A stretch of DNA of 64,000 bases from the NCBI GenBank assembly GCA_051654905.1, contig JBOFYY010000135.1, forward strand, positions 62,001-126,000, read 5' to 3'. A model generated the notes under the pieces. It searched no databases, had not been told where the DNA came from, and saw only the letters and a program-made list of their open reading frames with translations. The DNA is from JBOFIQ01 sp051654905. GTDB taxonomy: Bacteria > Actinomycetota > Actinomycetes > Propionibacteriales > Propionibacteriaceae. Positions 1-8,965 of this stretch are shown one piece after another; position 1 is the stretch's first letter, and the number at the start of each line of letters is the position of its first letter. The position numbers and the translations under genes were made by a program.

Positions 1-52
1 GGCGGTAGCTCTAGGGTAGATACCCTCAACCGCTACCTCAGGTTTTTCTGAG
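1..52. other. Nested stem-loop sequence at window edge
   Basis: The first bases form nested inverted repeats: GGTAGC at 4-9 pairs with GCTACC at 32-37, and inside it AGGGTA at 13-18 pairs with TACCCT at 21-26. CTCAG/CTGAG at 38-52 makes a further small hairpin around a run of five T. It could be the 3' end of a structured RNA or an untranslated region of an off-window gene. I do not recognise a known RNA family. Confidence 0.25.
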
Positions 53-96
53 CAATTCGGTAAATCGCAAAAATATGTTTAGTGTGACTTTACAAC

Positions 97-143
97 CTAG
101 GGAGTTGCTTGGTGAAAGTCCAGCAGCTCCCTAGTGCTTTTTT
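97..143 (+). terminator. Intrinsic terminator of an upstream off-window gene
   Basis: A stem begins CTAGGGAG at 97 and closes with CTCCCTAG ending at 134. It is 13 bp with one G-T type mismatch and is followed directly by a run of six T at 138-143. It is oriented to stop plus-strand transcription entering from left of the window and also separates it from the convergent minus-strand gene. Confidence 0.75.
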
Positions 144-158
144 GGGGAGCCCTCCACT

Positions 159-1148
159 TTATGATGCTGATCTGACGTCAATCCAATTAGCGCCATGTCC
201 AGTAATTTTTCGATCGACGCGACGAAGTTCCCCATTTTTTTCTAGCTTAAAAATACTGACTTGATCGGACTTTTCACCAACGCTAATTATCAGATCAGCA
301 ACGACGTAGATAGCTCGTGGTTGTTTCTCAGTATCAACAGATGAGCAAGATGCGGCGAGCGTACCGTCGTCATTTATTGGGAATACGGTCAACGTAGAAG
401 CAGTGCGTTCTGATGCAATGACAAAACCTTGGCAAAGTGCAATATCGGCTCCCCAGATGAGATGTTCGCTGAGCGGATCTGCCCCGAGTCGGCTATGCCG
501 TAGACCAGCGCTATGGGAAAAAGCTGGATAGTGTCCAGCAAAACTAAGTATTCCGGTGGTTTTATTGCGACGATAATGCAGTATTTCGCCAGCAAATTCA
601 GTGATGCAGTAAAGATTCTCGCCAGATTCATCGATAGTGATATGTCTTGGACCAGAGCCAGTTGGAGCAGAAGTAGTTATTATAGGAATAAGTGTTCCGT
701 CGATAAAACGATAGGTAACAACAGTGTCTTCACCCAGTACTGCAATATATAGAAAGTCATCAATAATTACGGCGCAGTGAGGATGCTTATGGCTAGCCAG
801 CAGACGATAAGTGCCAAGAGTTCCAGAGTCAGATAGTGGCCATGTTGCTATCTGCCCACCGGTGTAAGAAACCCCGATAAGCCAACGCCCGTCAGTACTG
901 ATTGACAGAAAGTTCATAGTGTCTGGAGCAGGTTCTGTAGCAAGAATCTGCCATTGATTGCTTTCATAAGCGAGTGCAACCACACAGATGGGATCTTTTA
1001 GCCGAGCATAAAGAACATCACCATGACGGGCGAAAACACTTACCCCGTTTCCGATAATGCTGGTTGATTTAGGAATTAGACGTTCGCCAGCAAGGCTATA
1101 AGTGACGATCGTGCCATCTGTTGAGCAAGCAATACTGACTAAATCCAT
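159..1148 (-). CDS. Lactonase-family beta-propeller protein (6-phosphogluconolactonase-like)
   Basis: A 329-residue cytoplasmic protein with no signal peptide. Its length and the repeating blade-like beta-strand pattern fit the seven-bladed YbhE/Pgl lactonase family (PF10282). The clearest motif is GPRHITIDESGENLYCITE at about residues 165-183, the hallmark blade of the family. Characterised members hydrolyse 6-phosphogluconolactone in the pentose phosphate pathway, but many homologues have unknown substrates, so the exact reaction is an inference. The gene stands alone, diverging from the sigma-like gene at 1286. The ATG at 1148 is used; no strong ribosome binding site is visible. Confidence 0.75.
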   Translation of the reverse strand: MDLVSIACSTDGTIVTYSLAGERLIPKSTSIIGNGVSVFARHGDVLYARLKDPICVVALAYESNQWQILATEPAPDTMNFLSISTDGRWLIGVSYTGGQIATWPLSDSGTLGTYRLLASHKHPHCAVIIDDFLYIAVLGEDTVVTYRFIDGTLIPIITTSAPTGSGPRHITIDESGENLYCITEFAGEILHYRRNKTTGILSFAGHYPAFSHSAGLRHSRLGADPLSEHLIWGADIALCQGFVIASERTASTLTVFPINDDGTLAASCSSVDTEKQPRAIYVVADLIISVGEKSDQVSIFKLEKNGELRRVDRKITGHGANWIDVRSAS

Positions 1149-1285
1149 AGAGTTGATCTTAGGTCCTAGTTGTAGAAAAGAAGTTAGAAGACTAGCTGAA
1201 CAGATAACACTGTTAGTGGTTCGGGAAACACTTCGGCAAGGTCGGACAACACTGTAACCAACGTAGCTGCGATGGGCTTGTTGTC

Positions 1286-1918
1286 ATGATTATGAATCGG
1301 CTGCAAACTCAGTGGGATCAAGAATTAGCTCAGTGTATTTCTCCATGGAAAGAACTGTCAGGAACGTTAGCTGAGGTTCTTATCGCTATTAAGAACGATC
1401 CAGATAACACGTTAAGGATCCTGCTGGCAGCGTTAGCGCAAGGAGATTCTCTGGCTGGTTATGTCGTGGTAGTAACGATGCTTCCCAAAATCCGACGCTA
1501 TGCAGCAAGTGGTTTACCTGAAGATGAACTAATTGCTACGTTGTGGATTATTGCTGCTGAATATCCGTTGGCAACAAGACCAAATATGATTGCCGCTAAC
1601 CTTGCGTTAGATACTCGCAAGCGACTCCTTGAACAAAAATCACGAGATATTGCTGTTTCTGAGATCCCGGCAGCCAGGTATTTAGACGATACAGCGGACG
1701 AAGTTACTGCCCGAGAAGTACTTGTAGCAGCAGAAAAATTAGATCTGATTACTCCACATACGCAGGCGGTATTAGAGACTGTCTACCACTACGGAATTTC
1801 TGGGCGGGTAGCTGCAAAGTACCATCAGCTAAGCGAAGTTGCGTTACGGCAGCGCTGTAGTAGGGCGCTAACTAAGTTAGCTAGTCATAGTGATGAACTA
1901 CTAGCTTTAGCGGCTTAA
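1286..1918 (+). CDS. Sigma-factor-like helix-turn-helix protein
   Basis: A 210-residue alpha-helical protein of uncertain function. The last 50 residues (TQAVLETVYHYGISGRVA, then a second helix ending near LRQRCSRALTKL) look like sigma-70 region 4, the helix-turn-helix that reads the -35 element. The N-terminal half does not show a clear region 2, and no transmembrane segment is present. It may be a divergent sigma factor or a DNA-binding protein of a lineage-specific family. Translation can start at 1286 or, two codons later, at the ATG at 1292. It is a single gene, convergent with the ABC permease. Confidence 0.5.
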   Translation: MIMNRLQTQWDQELAQCISPWKELSGTLAEVLIAIKNDPDNTLRILLAALAQGDSLAGYVVVVTMLPKIRRYAASGLPEDELIATLWIIAAEYPLATRPNMIAANLALDTRKRLLEQKSRDIAVSEIPAARYLDDTADEVTAREVLVAAEKLDLITPHTQAVLETVYHYGISGRVAAKYHQLSEVALRQRCSRALTKLASHSDELLALAA

Positions 1919-1925
1919 AAGATCA

Positions 1926-1959
1926 GTGCCCATTCTCTGAATAAACAAAGAACAGGCAC
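1926..1959. terminator. Imperfect hairpin between convergent genes
   Basis: GTGCC-TTCT and AGAA-GGCAC arms form a 9-bp stem with a two-base internal mismatch, lying between the two convergent stop codons. Read on the minus strand it is followed by TGATCTTTTAA, so it most likely ends the ABC permease transcript. Confidence 0.4.
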
Positions 1960-1981
1960 CGAAGGTTGTATAGAAAAGCTG

Positions 1982-4537
1982 TTAGCCAATATCGGCAAGT
2001 GCTTCTACGGGAGTAGCTTTAGCAGCTTTGCGGCCAGGAAGTATCGACGCTAGAACTGCTGCAACCGTAGCGATAGCAATCACTAAAATTAGTTGCGGCC
2101 AGTCGAAAGCAAATACTTGACCAGCCATATCCGCTTGCTTTAGTACGGCTCGAACTCCAACCCAGCCAAAGAAAGCGCCAGCAGCAATACCAACTAGAGT
2201 TCCTACTCCAGTCAGAAGTAGCGCTTCAACAATAAGCATTCGCTTCAGTGACTTAGCTTGTAGACCGAGTGCTCGTAGTAGAGCTGATTCACGGGTACGC
2301 TCTATAACTGAGAGGCTCAAGGTATTTCCTACCCCGACTAAGGCGATTGCGGCAGCAACACCAAGGAGACCAGTTACTATTTTTAGCAACATATCGAAAG
2401 CTTGTGAAAGCTGAAGTTTCATTGGTAAAGCTCCTTGAAGCTGCGCTTCTTGAGTGTCACTTTCCAAGATTTTTTGGATATCTCCAGTTATTTGAGCGCC
2501 CTTGTTGCGATCGGTTACTGAAGCAAAAACTAGCCCGGATCTGGATTCAGGGAAAACCTTTAATAGCTGTTGCTGGGTGATAATAACCAACCCATTTCCA
2601 GTAGCTGCTTTATTAGCTCGAACCTTTACGCTCAGATCGGTAGTTGTTGATGGAGTGGTATTTTGGGAATTGTAGCCAGTGAAATCAGTAAGCTTTATAT
2701 TCCAAGTATCGCCATCTTTGAGGTTCTGTTTTTTCATAGCATCTGGATGAACAAGAGCTTCGCCATCGGCAAGAGAAACTTTTTCAGTTATGGCATTATT
2801 GAGCTCAGGGGTATATCCAGCAAAAATTATTACAGAAGAAAAAGGACTAGTGGAATTTAAGTCATTCTTAATGACCCACTTAGTATCAGCAATGCCTTTT
2901 ATGCCGTCCACTTGGCGAATTTTTTCTACAGTATCAGATTTTATGCCATCAGGAACTTTTCCAGTAGCCCAGTCGATATTAGGCACAACAAGAATATCGA
3001 GTGGATAGCTGGAATCTATCTTATCGTTAAGCGTCCCCTTTAATGAGGCAGAACCAACTCCAAGGGTAACGATCAAGCCAACAGCCAACATCAAAGCAGT
3101 AGCAGTTGCGCCAGCTCGACCAGGGTTTCTAGCTGCATTAGTAGCAGCCAAACGAACCGTTGGACTCCAGCCGAAGATCTTTCCAAAAAGTTTTAATAAT
3201 GCTGGGACATATATCGGAGCAGCACCAAGAACACCTAGCGTGATGAGGACAGAACCAGCGATTGCGGTAAGAATAGCTTGCTTGCCTGCAGATCCGGAGA
3301 AAATACACAGGGCAATGCCAGAAACTGTTAGTAGAGTGCAGATAACTGTGCGAATAATGCTAGTTTTTTTCGCGGAATCAGCAGAACTAACTGGACGTAA
3401 TGCTTCCAAGGGAGCAACCTTTAATGCTTTAAGAAGAGGAATTAGGGAGGCGGCTATAGTCACTAAGATGCCAACTACTACTGACCACAGTAATCCGCTT
3501 GTAGGGATAGAAAGACCATAAGCAAGGTTTCCAGTTAGTAGGTGAGAAGCTAAAGCTGCTAAGGCAATGCCAGCGCCAACGCCAATAACTGATCCGATTA
3601 AACCTAATAAAATTGCTTCAGCTAAGAAGCGACGGAATACGTAGCCACGAGAGGCCCCTAAAGTGCGGAGTAAACCAGTCTGGCGCCGACGCTGTGCTAC
3701 CAGAATCGTAAAAGTATTAGCGATAATTATGGAGCCAACTAATAGAGCAATAGCTCCAAATACCATCAAAAGATACTTGAGTACGTCAAAATCGTTTGCA
3801 GCAGACTTTATGGATTCTGATTGCTTTTCGATTGAGTCCTGAACTTTTATACCATCTTGGTGAGGAAGTTTATCCAGTGTGGTACGTAACGAAGTAATAG
3901 CGGCATCAGCGGCTGCTGGATCGCTATAGTCAGCAATCCATTCGGTGGTTCTTGGGTGTTTTCCAAATTCATCTGCTGGTAGTAAAGGTGATATTCCGGT
4001 GCTGGTGGTATAAGCGTAAAAATTATACTTTGAACTCTTTACTAAGCCAGTTACTTTGAAATCTAAAGAATCCTTACTAGATATATTATTAACTTTTATA
4101 ACATCACCAATTTTTACTGATGCTTTATTGGCGTAACCCTCTGAGATTGCTATCTCATTTTCTTTAGTAGGAAGTGAGCCTTCGCTAAGAGCTTGCCAGC
4201 GCAATGATTCTGATTCAGGAATGGAATATATGAAGCTATATTCACGTTTTCCGGAAGCATTTAACGTGACTGATGTAGCAGAAACCTCGCTGACAGCAGT
4301 ATTTCCAGCAGAGCTCTTGATCGCATCTTTAACAGCAGCAGGATCATCAAAGTATCCTTGAACTGTTACATCGGCGGCGCTGGAATAAATAACTTGTTCC
4401 TTGCCCATTGCTGAACCTTCAGTTGCGGTAAAAACCTGTACTGAAGTAAGAAAAGCAATCGAGAGTGCGATGGCAGTAATAACTGCTACGAAACGCCCCG
4501 GATGTAGGCGTAATTCTTTCAAAGCATGACGAAACAT
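1982..4537 (-). CDS. ABC transporter permease, two FtsX domains (MacB-like exporter)
   Basis: An 851-residue integral membrane protein. An N-terminal membrane helix (about 15-40) is followed by an extracytoplasmic MacB_PCD-type domain, an FtsX permease domain (about 255-380), a second extracytoplasmic domain (about 470-690) and a second FtsX domain (about 715-845) containing ESALLRALGLQ. This duplicated layout is typical of actinobacterial exporters or mechanotransmission complexes for lipoproteins, peptides or antibiotics. It is translationally coupled to the ATPase gene: the ATPase stop TGA and this ATG share one base at 4537. The neighbouring two-component system suggests a stress- or antibiotic-induced role, but the substrate is unknown. 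Confidence 0.88.
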   Translation of the reverse strand: MFRHALKELRLHPGRFVAVITAIALSIAFLTSVQVFTATEGSAMGKEQVIYSSAADVTVQGYFDDPAAVKDAIKSSAGNTAVSEVSATSVTLNASGKREYSFIYSIPESESLRWQALSEGSLPTKENEIAISEGYANKASVKIGDVIKVNNISSKDSLDFKVTGLVKSSKYNFYAYTTSTGISPLLPADEFGKHPRTTEWIADYSDPAAADAAITSLRTTLDKLPHQDGIKVQDSIEKQSESIKSAANDFDVLKYLLMVFGAIALLVGSIIIANTFTILVAQRRRQTGLLRTLGASRGYVFRRFLAEAILLGLIGSVIGVGAGIALAALASHLLTGNLAYGLSIPTSGLLWSVVVGILVTIAASLIPLLKALKVAPLEALRPVSSADSAKKTSIIRTVICTLLTVSGIALCIFSGSAGKQAILTAIAGSVLITLGVLGAAPIYVPALLKLFGKIFGWSPTVRLAATNAARNPGRAGATATALMLAVGLIVTLGVGSASLKGTLNDKIDSSYPLDILVVPNIDWATGKVPDGIKSDTVEKIRQVDGIKGIADTKWVIKNDLNSTSPFSSVIIFAGYTPELNNAITEKVSLADGEALVHPDAMKKQNLKDGDTWNIKLTDFTGYNSQNTTPSTTTDLSVKVRANKAATGNGLVIITQQQLLKVFPESRSGLVFASVTDRNKGAQITGDIQKILESDTQEAQLQGALPMKLQLSQAFDMLLKIVTGLLGVAAAIALVGVGNTLSLSVIERTRESALLRALGLQAKSLKRMLIVEALLLTGVGTLVGIAAGAFFGWVGVRAVLKQADMAGQVFAFDWPQLILVIAIATVAAVLASILPGRKAAKATPVEALADIG

Positions 4538-5367
4538 CAGGCAATCGCCTCCGTGAGGGCTTTCATTTCAGCCATAATCTGATCCTGAGTTGGATTATCA
4601 AGATCGCGAATAATTCGACCGTCAGAGAGCATAAGGACTCGCTCAGCAAAAGAAGCAGCAAGTGGGTCGTGGGTCACCATGACAATAGTCTGACCGTCCT
4701 CAGCAGAGCACTTTTTAAGGTATCTCAGCAACATAAGACCATTACGAGAATCCAAAGCTCCAGTGGGTTCGTCAGCAAAAATCACATCCGGCTTGCTGGC
4801 AAGAGCTCTAGCGATAGCTACTCGCTGCTGCTGGCCGCCAGAAAGTTCCGAAGGACGGTGATGTAGTCGATCGCTAAGACCAAGAGATTCAGCGAGAGCA
4901 TCAATATGAGCATGATCTGGTTTACGACCAGCTAACTCCAAGGGCAACAAAATATTCTGCTTGGCAGTAAGCGTCGGTAAAAGATTGAAAGCTTGGAAAA
5001 TAAAGCCAATTTTGTCACGACGTACTTTAGTAAGTTGCTTGTCTTTCATAGCAGTAATTTCGCTATTACCAAGAGTAATATGACCACTGCTGGCTTGATC
5101 TAGCCCAGCAAGACAATGCATTAAAGTGGACTTTCCAGAACCCGAAGGCCCCATGATCGCGGTAAAAGATCCACGCTCAAAAGCAACATCAACACCGTTA
5201 ACGGCATAAACGATATTGTCACCAGATCCGTAAACTTTCATGATCTGCTGAGCAGAGATGACAAGATCACGCGAAACTGATGAAACACCATGCCGCGGAT
5301 TGCTCTCAACATCAGACATCGCAGCAGTTTGATCAGCGTGACGGGGGAAGTGTTCAGGGGCAGACAC
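4537..5367 (-). CDS. ABC transporter ATP-binding protein (MacB/LolD type)
   Basis: A 276-residue ATPase that powers the permease encoded directly downstream. Motifs in order: Walker A GPSGSGKST at 73-81, Q-loop Gln125, signature LSGGQ at 175-179, Walker B VIFADE at 195-200. The first 35 residues are a non-conserved extension. Translation starts at a GTG at 5367 preceded by a GAGAGGA ribosome binding site. The upstream 150 bp hold several dyads (5393-5407, 5441-5453, 5467-5501) that could be operator sites for the adjacent response regulator. Function as an exporter motor is secure; the substrate is not. Confidence 0.92.
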   Translation of the reverse strand: MSAPEHFPRHADQTAAMSDVESNPRHGVSSVSRDLVISAQQIMKVYGSGDNIVYAVNGVDVAFERGSFTAIMGPSGSGKSTLMHCLAGLDQASSGHITLGNSEITAMKDKQLTKVRRDKIGFIFQAFNLLPTLTAKQNILLPLELAGRKPDHAHIDALAESLGLSDRLHHRPSELSGGQQQRVAIARALASKPDVIFADEPTGALDSRNGLMLLRYLKKCSAEDGQTIVMVTHDPLAASFAERVLMLSDGRIIRDLDNPTQDQIMAEMKALTEAIA

Positions 5368-5392
5368 TGGGAAATCCTCTCGGTAATGACTT

Positions 5393-5453
5393 GGTCTTAA
5401 TAAGACCCTATCTGAATAACTGGTAAGAAAGATCCTTCTAAAGACTGAGTCTT
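5393..5453 (-). promoter_or_regulatory. Candidate operator dyads upstream of ABC operon
   Basis: Two perfect palindromes lie in the promoter region of the minus-strand ABC operon: GGTCTTA-A-TAAGACC at 5393-5407 and AAGACT-G-AGTCTT at 5441-5453. They share the AAGAC/GTCTT half site and their centres are 47 bp apart. The NarL-type regulator encoded next door is the obvious candidate to bind them; this is inference. Confidence 0.5.
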
Positions 5454-5466
5454 CCCTGATTTTAGA

Positions 5467-5501
5467 GTTATCTCATCAGGGTTTTCCCCTGATGAGATAA
5501 C
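5467..5501. terminator. Perfect 15-bp inverted repeat after the response regulator gene
   Basis: Arms at 5467-5481 and 5487-5501 are perfectly complementary over 15 bp with a 5-base loop. It lies 20 bp beyond the stop of the response regulator gene and upstream of the ABC operon. It is probably the transcription stop for the two-component operon; the lack of a long T tract on the minus strand leaves a regulatory role open. Confidence 0.5.
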
Positions 5502-5521
5502 AAAAAGAATTTTTATTGCTG

Positions 5522-6184
5522 TTATCTAGATAATCCAGTCTCGTATGCAAAAATTACTAGCGATACCCGGTCTCGACATTGCAGTTTATTTAACAGTCGA
5601 CCAACATGAGTTTTTACAGTTCCTTCTGCCATATAAAGCTTTGCTGCAATTTCAGTATTTGTTAGACCGGCAGCAATCTCCAGCAAGACCTCTCGCTCAC
5701 GTTCAGTAAGCAGCGAAAGGCGGCGGTCTTCTTCCCCGTTAGTGCCACTAGGAAGGGTTGGAGCAACATGCTGTAATAACCTGCGAGTTGCCGAAGGTGC
5801 CATTACAGCATCGCCATGAGCAACGGTACGGATTGCTGATAGCAGTTCGCTAGGTCGAGCATCTTTGAGCATAAAACCAGAAGCGCCAGCTTTTAGTGCA
5901 CTAAAGACATATTCATCTAGATCAAAAGTTGTTAAAACCAGAACGCGGGTATTAAGTCCAGCTTGGACAATACGTCGAGTTGCCTCAACCCCGTCCATTA
6001 CTGGCATCCGGATATCCATCAAAACTACATGTGCCGGAGTTGTTGTTAACGCTAAGAGCGCATCATTACCGTTCTCTGCCTCCCCAACAACTTCCATATC
6101 ATCTTCAGCTTCAATAAGCATCCGAAAACCTGAACGCACAAGAGCTTGATCGTCGGCAAGAAATATTTTTAGGAGGGGAGTCAT
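5522..6184 (-). CDS. NarL/LuxR-family response regulator
   Basis: A 220-residue two-component regulator. The receiver domain spans about 5-120 with acidic pocket DD at 11-12, phospho-acceptor Asp57 in VVLMDIRMP and the conserved Lys near 107 (LKDAR). The LuxR-type helix-turn-helix is at about 155-215 (LTEREREVLLEIAAGLTN). It is encoded 14 bp downstream of its partner histidine kinase, in the same operon. The divergent features of the intervening region, with dyads ahead of the ABC genes, suggest it activates the exporter operon. Confidence 0.93.
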   Translation of the reverse strand: MTPLLKIFLADDQALVRSGFRMLIEAEDDMEVVGEAENGNDALLALTTTPAHVVLMDIRMPVMDGVEATRRIVQAGLNTRVLVLTTFDLDEYVFSALKAGASGFMLKDARPSELLSAIRTVAHGDAVMAPSATRRLLQHVAPTLPSGTNGEEDRRLSLLTEREREVLLEIAAGLTNTEIAAKLYMAEGTVKTHVGRLLNKLQCRDRVSLVIFAYETGLSR

Positions 6185-6198
6185 AAAAATCCTTTTAG

Positions 6199-7431
6199 CT
6201 AGCGTTTACCAGTAACTGGCAGTAAGACATGGACTGCAAAACCGCCTTCAGATAGCGGATTAGCTGCGAGAGTTCCACCCATAGCTGTTACACGTTCTTC
6301 CATACCGCGTAACCCATTTCCTAAACCGTCGGAACGGATAGCAGCACCAGCACCGTCGTCGCGAATATAAATATCGATTAACTGTTGCTGATATGTGACA
6401 TTCACCCAAGCATGAGCACGAGGACCAGCATGTTTAAGAAAATTAGTTAAGGCCTCTTGGATAACGCGGTATGCAGTTAGTTCTAAAGTAGAAGGAAGAA
6501 TGGGTTGGGTTCCAGATATTGCTAGATGGATGCGGTCTCCAGTACGAGCAACTAAGTCGGGGATGTCGGCCAAAGTAGGTGCTGGACCAAAATCTGCACT
6601 GCCCATATTTTGGTTGTTGCTACGAAGTACCCCAACGATTCGACGTGCTTCATCGAGAGCTTCTCGTCCGGTTTCTGCAATTGTTCCCAACACGGCTGCG
6701 GCAGCTTCAGGCTTCTTTATTGCTATAGCTTTTCCGCCTTCTGCTTGCACGATCATTACTGAAAGTGAGTGCGCGACGATATCGTGTAGCTCCCGAGCTA
6801 TTTCTTGACGAGCATTTGCTTCTGCAACCCGTACTCGTTGCTCTTGGGTTAATAAAGTGATGCGCTGACGTTCTAACTGAGTACGTCGCCAGGCAATATC
6901 TGCCTCTGATTGCTCTCTGATACGACGACCAACTGCATAAGGGGTAACAACGCAACCAAAGCACACTACTGCGGTAAAAATCAGCAGAATCATGCGGCCT
7001 GCGTAGAACGGTCCTACTGCTAAAACCCAGCGAAGTGGCCCTAGCGTCGCCCCAACTACTCCCCACCACAACGCTATCCGAGCAGGCTCCCCGTCAACCC
7101 ATCGTGCTACGGAATACACCGCTAGCGGGATAACAATAAGAGAAAGCGTAGGAGTCTGGGTGACGCAGACCTGAGCCATTGCCGATAACGCGATCGCAGA
7201 TAACATCAACAGCGGATAGTGACGACGCAGAATAAGCGGAATTGTCATTCCCAAACACGTTAGTAACACCAGAACAGGATTGCCGTAGTAAGCGCTGTAA
7301 GGCTCTTCTAATAGCATTATTAGGGCGTGGGGTGCGCAGGTAAGAGAGGTTAAAAGCGCAGCAAGGCAGCCATCGACGACCCAGTCAGTGCGAGTCGCTG
7401 TCGGATGCTCACGAAACATATCAATTCCCAT
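6199..7431 (-). CDS. Sensor histidine kinase (HisKA_3 type)
   Basis: A 410-residue membrane kinase. Roughly five hydrophobic helices fill residues 15-165. They are followed by a coiled-coil-like linker, the HisKA_3 phospho-acceptor motif ARELHDIVAHSLSVM with His216, and an HATPase_c domain with N-box EALTNFLKHA and the GNGLRGMEERV G-box. It phosphorylates the regulator encoded just downstream. The short extracytoplasmic loops suggest it senses within the membrane, as do kinases that respond to cell-envelope antibiotics. ATG starts at 7431 and 7419 are both possible. Confidence 0.9.
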   Translation of the reverse strand: MGIDMFREHPTATRTDWVVDGCLAALLTSLTCAPHALIMLLEEPYSAYYGNPVLVLLTCLGMTIPLILRRHYPLLMLSAIALSAMAQVCVTQTPTLSLIVIPLAVYSVARWVDGEPARIALWWGVVGATLGPLRWVLAVGPFYAGRMILLIFTAVVCFGCVVTPYAVGRRIREQSEADIAWRRTQLERQRITLLTQEQRVRVAEANARQEIARELHDIVAHSLSVMIVQAEGGKAIAIKKPEAAAAVLGTIAETGREALDEARRIVGVLRSNNQNMGSADFGPAPTLADIPDLVARTGDRIHLAISGTQPILPSTLELTAYRVIQEALTNFLKHAGPRAHAWVNVTYQQQLIDIYIRDDGAGAAIRSDGLGNGLRGMEERVTAMGGTLAANPLSEGGFAVHVLLPVTGKR

Positions 7432-7553
7432 TGCTCTCTAGCCTAGAGGGAAGCGCCACATAGCGGGGTTTATAAGTGTGGTTAATACGAAAATCGCGTA
7501 GAAAAATAAAGAAGTGCAAGGATAGAGCTTGTGGTTACGACGAAAGGAGCTAT

Positions 7554-8960
7554 GTGAGTAGCCAGCCGGCAGCAGCTCAGCCATTGCGGTTGCAAATGTC
7601 GAGGTGGGAACGCTTCGTATTTTCAGCAGGAGATATTTACGGCGGTGGCGGTGGCGCGCTTCTTAGCGTCCTCTACCTATTCTTCCTGACTGATGTTGCT
7701 GGTTTAGCCCCCGGAATAGCAGGAAGTATTTTTGCTACCGCAAAAATTGTTGATGCTTTAGGGCGTCCGGTTATGGGACAACTCACCGATAATACGCGCA
7801 CTCGCTGGGGACGTAGACGACCCTGGATCTTTGTTGGATCAGTGCTGATTATTGTCGCTTATCTCATGTTATGGGCTCCCGCTACGATATTTACTTCACA
7901 GAGCGGTAAAGCTGCTTTTGCGCTCGTATCCATCATTTTCTACATGCTGGTAGCGATGATGGTAACGGTGCCATATTCGTCAATGTCCACTGAAACAACA
8001 ACTAACCTTGCGGAAAGAAATCGGATAAATCTTTTGCGGGTACTTTTTTCCACACTTAGTTCAGCACTTATTTTTGTTGGAGCGACACTGCTAGTGGGGG
8101 CGTATAAAAAAGGGACCTTCGATACTCATACGCTATACGTAATTTTGGCGGGAGGGTTCGGAGTTTTCTTTGCTGTTCCAGTAGCGATGGTGGCACTTTT
8201 TGTACGAGAACGTGCTCCTATTCCTACACAAGAAACAGCACTGTCGCTGCGAGCTTTTGGGCGAGGGCTTGGGTTAGTGGAGTTTCGTTCACTACTAGGG
8301 CTTTACCTATGCGCGATGCTCATGATGGACGGTATCGGTGCGGTTCTTTTAGCGTGGACTACCTATGTGGTGAATATCGCTCCAGCTGCGGTAATGGGAG
8401 TGTTGATCGTAGTTAATGTTGGGTTTACTTTAATCAGTCAGAAATTGGTCCATAGCGTGTCGAAAAACCGGTTATATGGTGCATTGATTCCACTCGCTAT
8501 CGTCGGTGGAGCTGGATTGGCGCTGTGGCCACAGTCTTGGCCAACTTGGCCGGTGCTTTTTTGCGCCGCAGCGCTAGCGGTGGGATCGGCTGGAGTGCAG
8601 ATGATGCCATGGGTCATGTTCCCCGATGTGGTAGATGCTGGGGAGCTGCGTTTTGGAGAACGTACTCCGGGAGCTTTCAACGGGTTGATGTCATTGATCC
8701 GCAGCCTTGCTTCGGCTGCCCTAGTTTTTGGTATAGGTCTGGTACTGCAGGCAGTCGGATACCAAGGAAAAAACGCAGCAGGTGCTGTTGCTTCCCAGAG
8801 TGGAATTGCTATTGCTGGTATCAGAGGTGTTTTGTTGGTGATCCTGGTTGGCTTCTTAGGAGCAGGCTGGTTCCTAGCTCGTCGCTACCCACTAACCCTT
8901 GAAAAATGTCTCGAACAGCAGCGGTTGCTTTCAGAAAAACGTAGCCTCAGCAAATGCTAA
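7554..8960 (+). CDS. MFS transporter, glycoside-pentoside-hexuronide (MelB-like) symporter
   Basis: A polytopic protein of about 468 residues with some 12 membrane helices. The motif MGQLTDNTRTRWGRRRPWI between helices 2 and 3 is the signature of the GPH sugar:cation symporter family. The frame is open from a GTG at 7476, but that start has no ribosome binding site. The GTG at 7554 sits four bases after AAGGAG, so it is preferred; an ATG at 7596 is another option. The substrate is not predictable. It is transcribed divergently from the histidine kinase and converges on the LCP gene with a 5-bp gap. Confidence 0.83.
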   Translation: MSSQPAAAQPLRLQMSRWERFVFSAGDIYGGGGGALLSVLYLFFLTDVAGLAPGIAGSIFATAKIVDALGRPVMGQLTDNTRTRWGRRRPWIFVGSVLIIVAYLMLWAPATIFTSQSGKAAFALVSIIFYMLVAMMVTVPYSSMSTETTTNLAERNRINLLRVLFSTLSSALIFVGATLLVGAYKKGTFDTHTLYVILAGGFGVFFAVPVAMVALFVRERAPIPTQETALSLRAFGRGLGLVEFRSLLGLYLCAMLMMDGIGAVLLAWTTYVVNIAPAAVMGVLIVVNVGFTLISQKLVHSVSKNRLYGALIPLAIVGGAGLALWPQSWPTWPVLFCAAALAVGSAGVQMMPWVMFPDVVDAGELRFGERTPGAFNGLMSLIRSLASAALVFGIGLVLQAVGYQGKNAAGAVASQSGIAIAGIRGVLLVILVGFLGAGWFLARRYPLTLEKCLEQQRLLSEKRSLSKC

Positions 8961-8965
8961 ATGTT

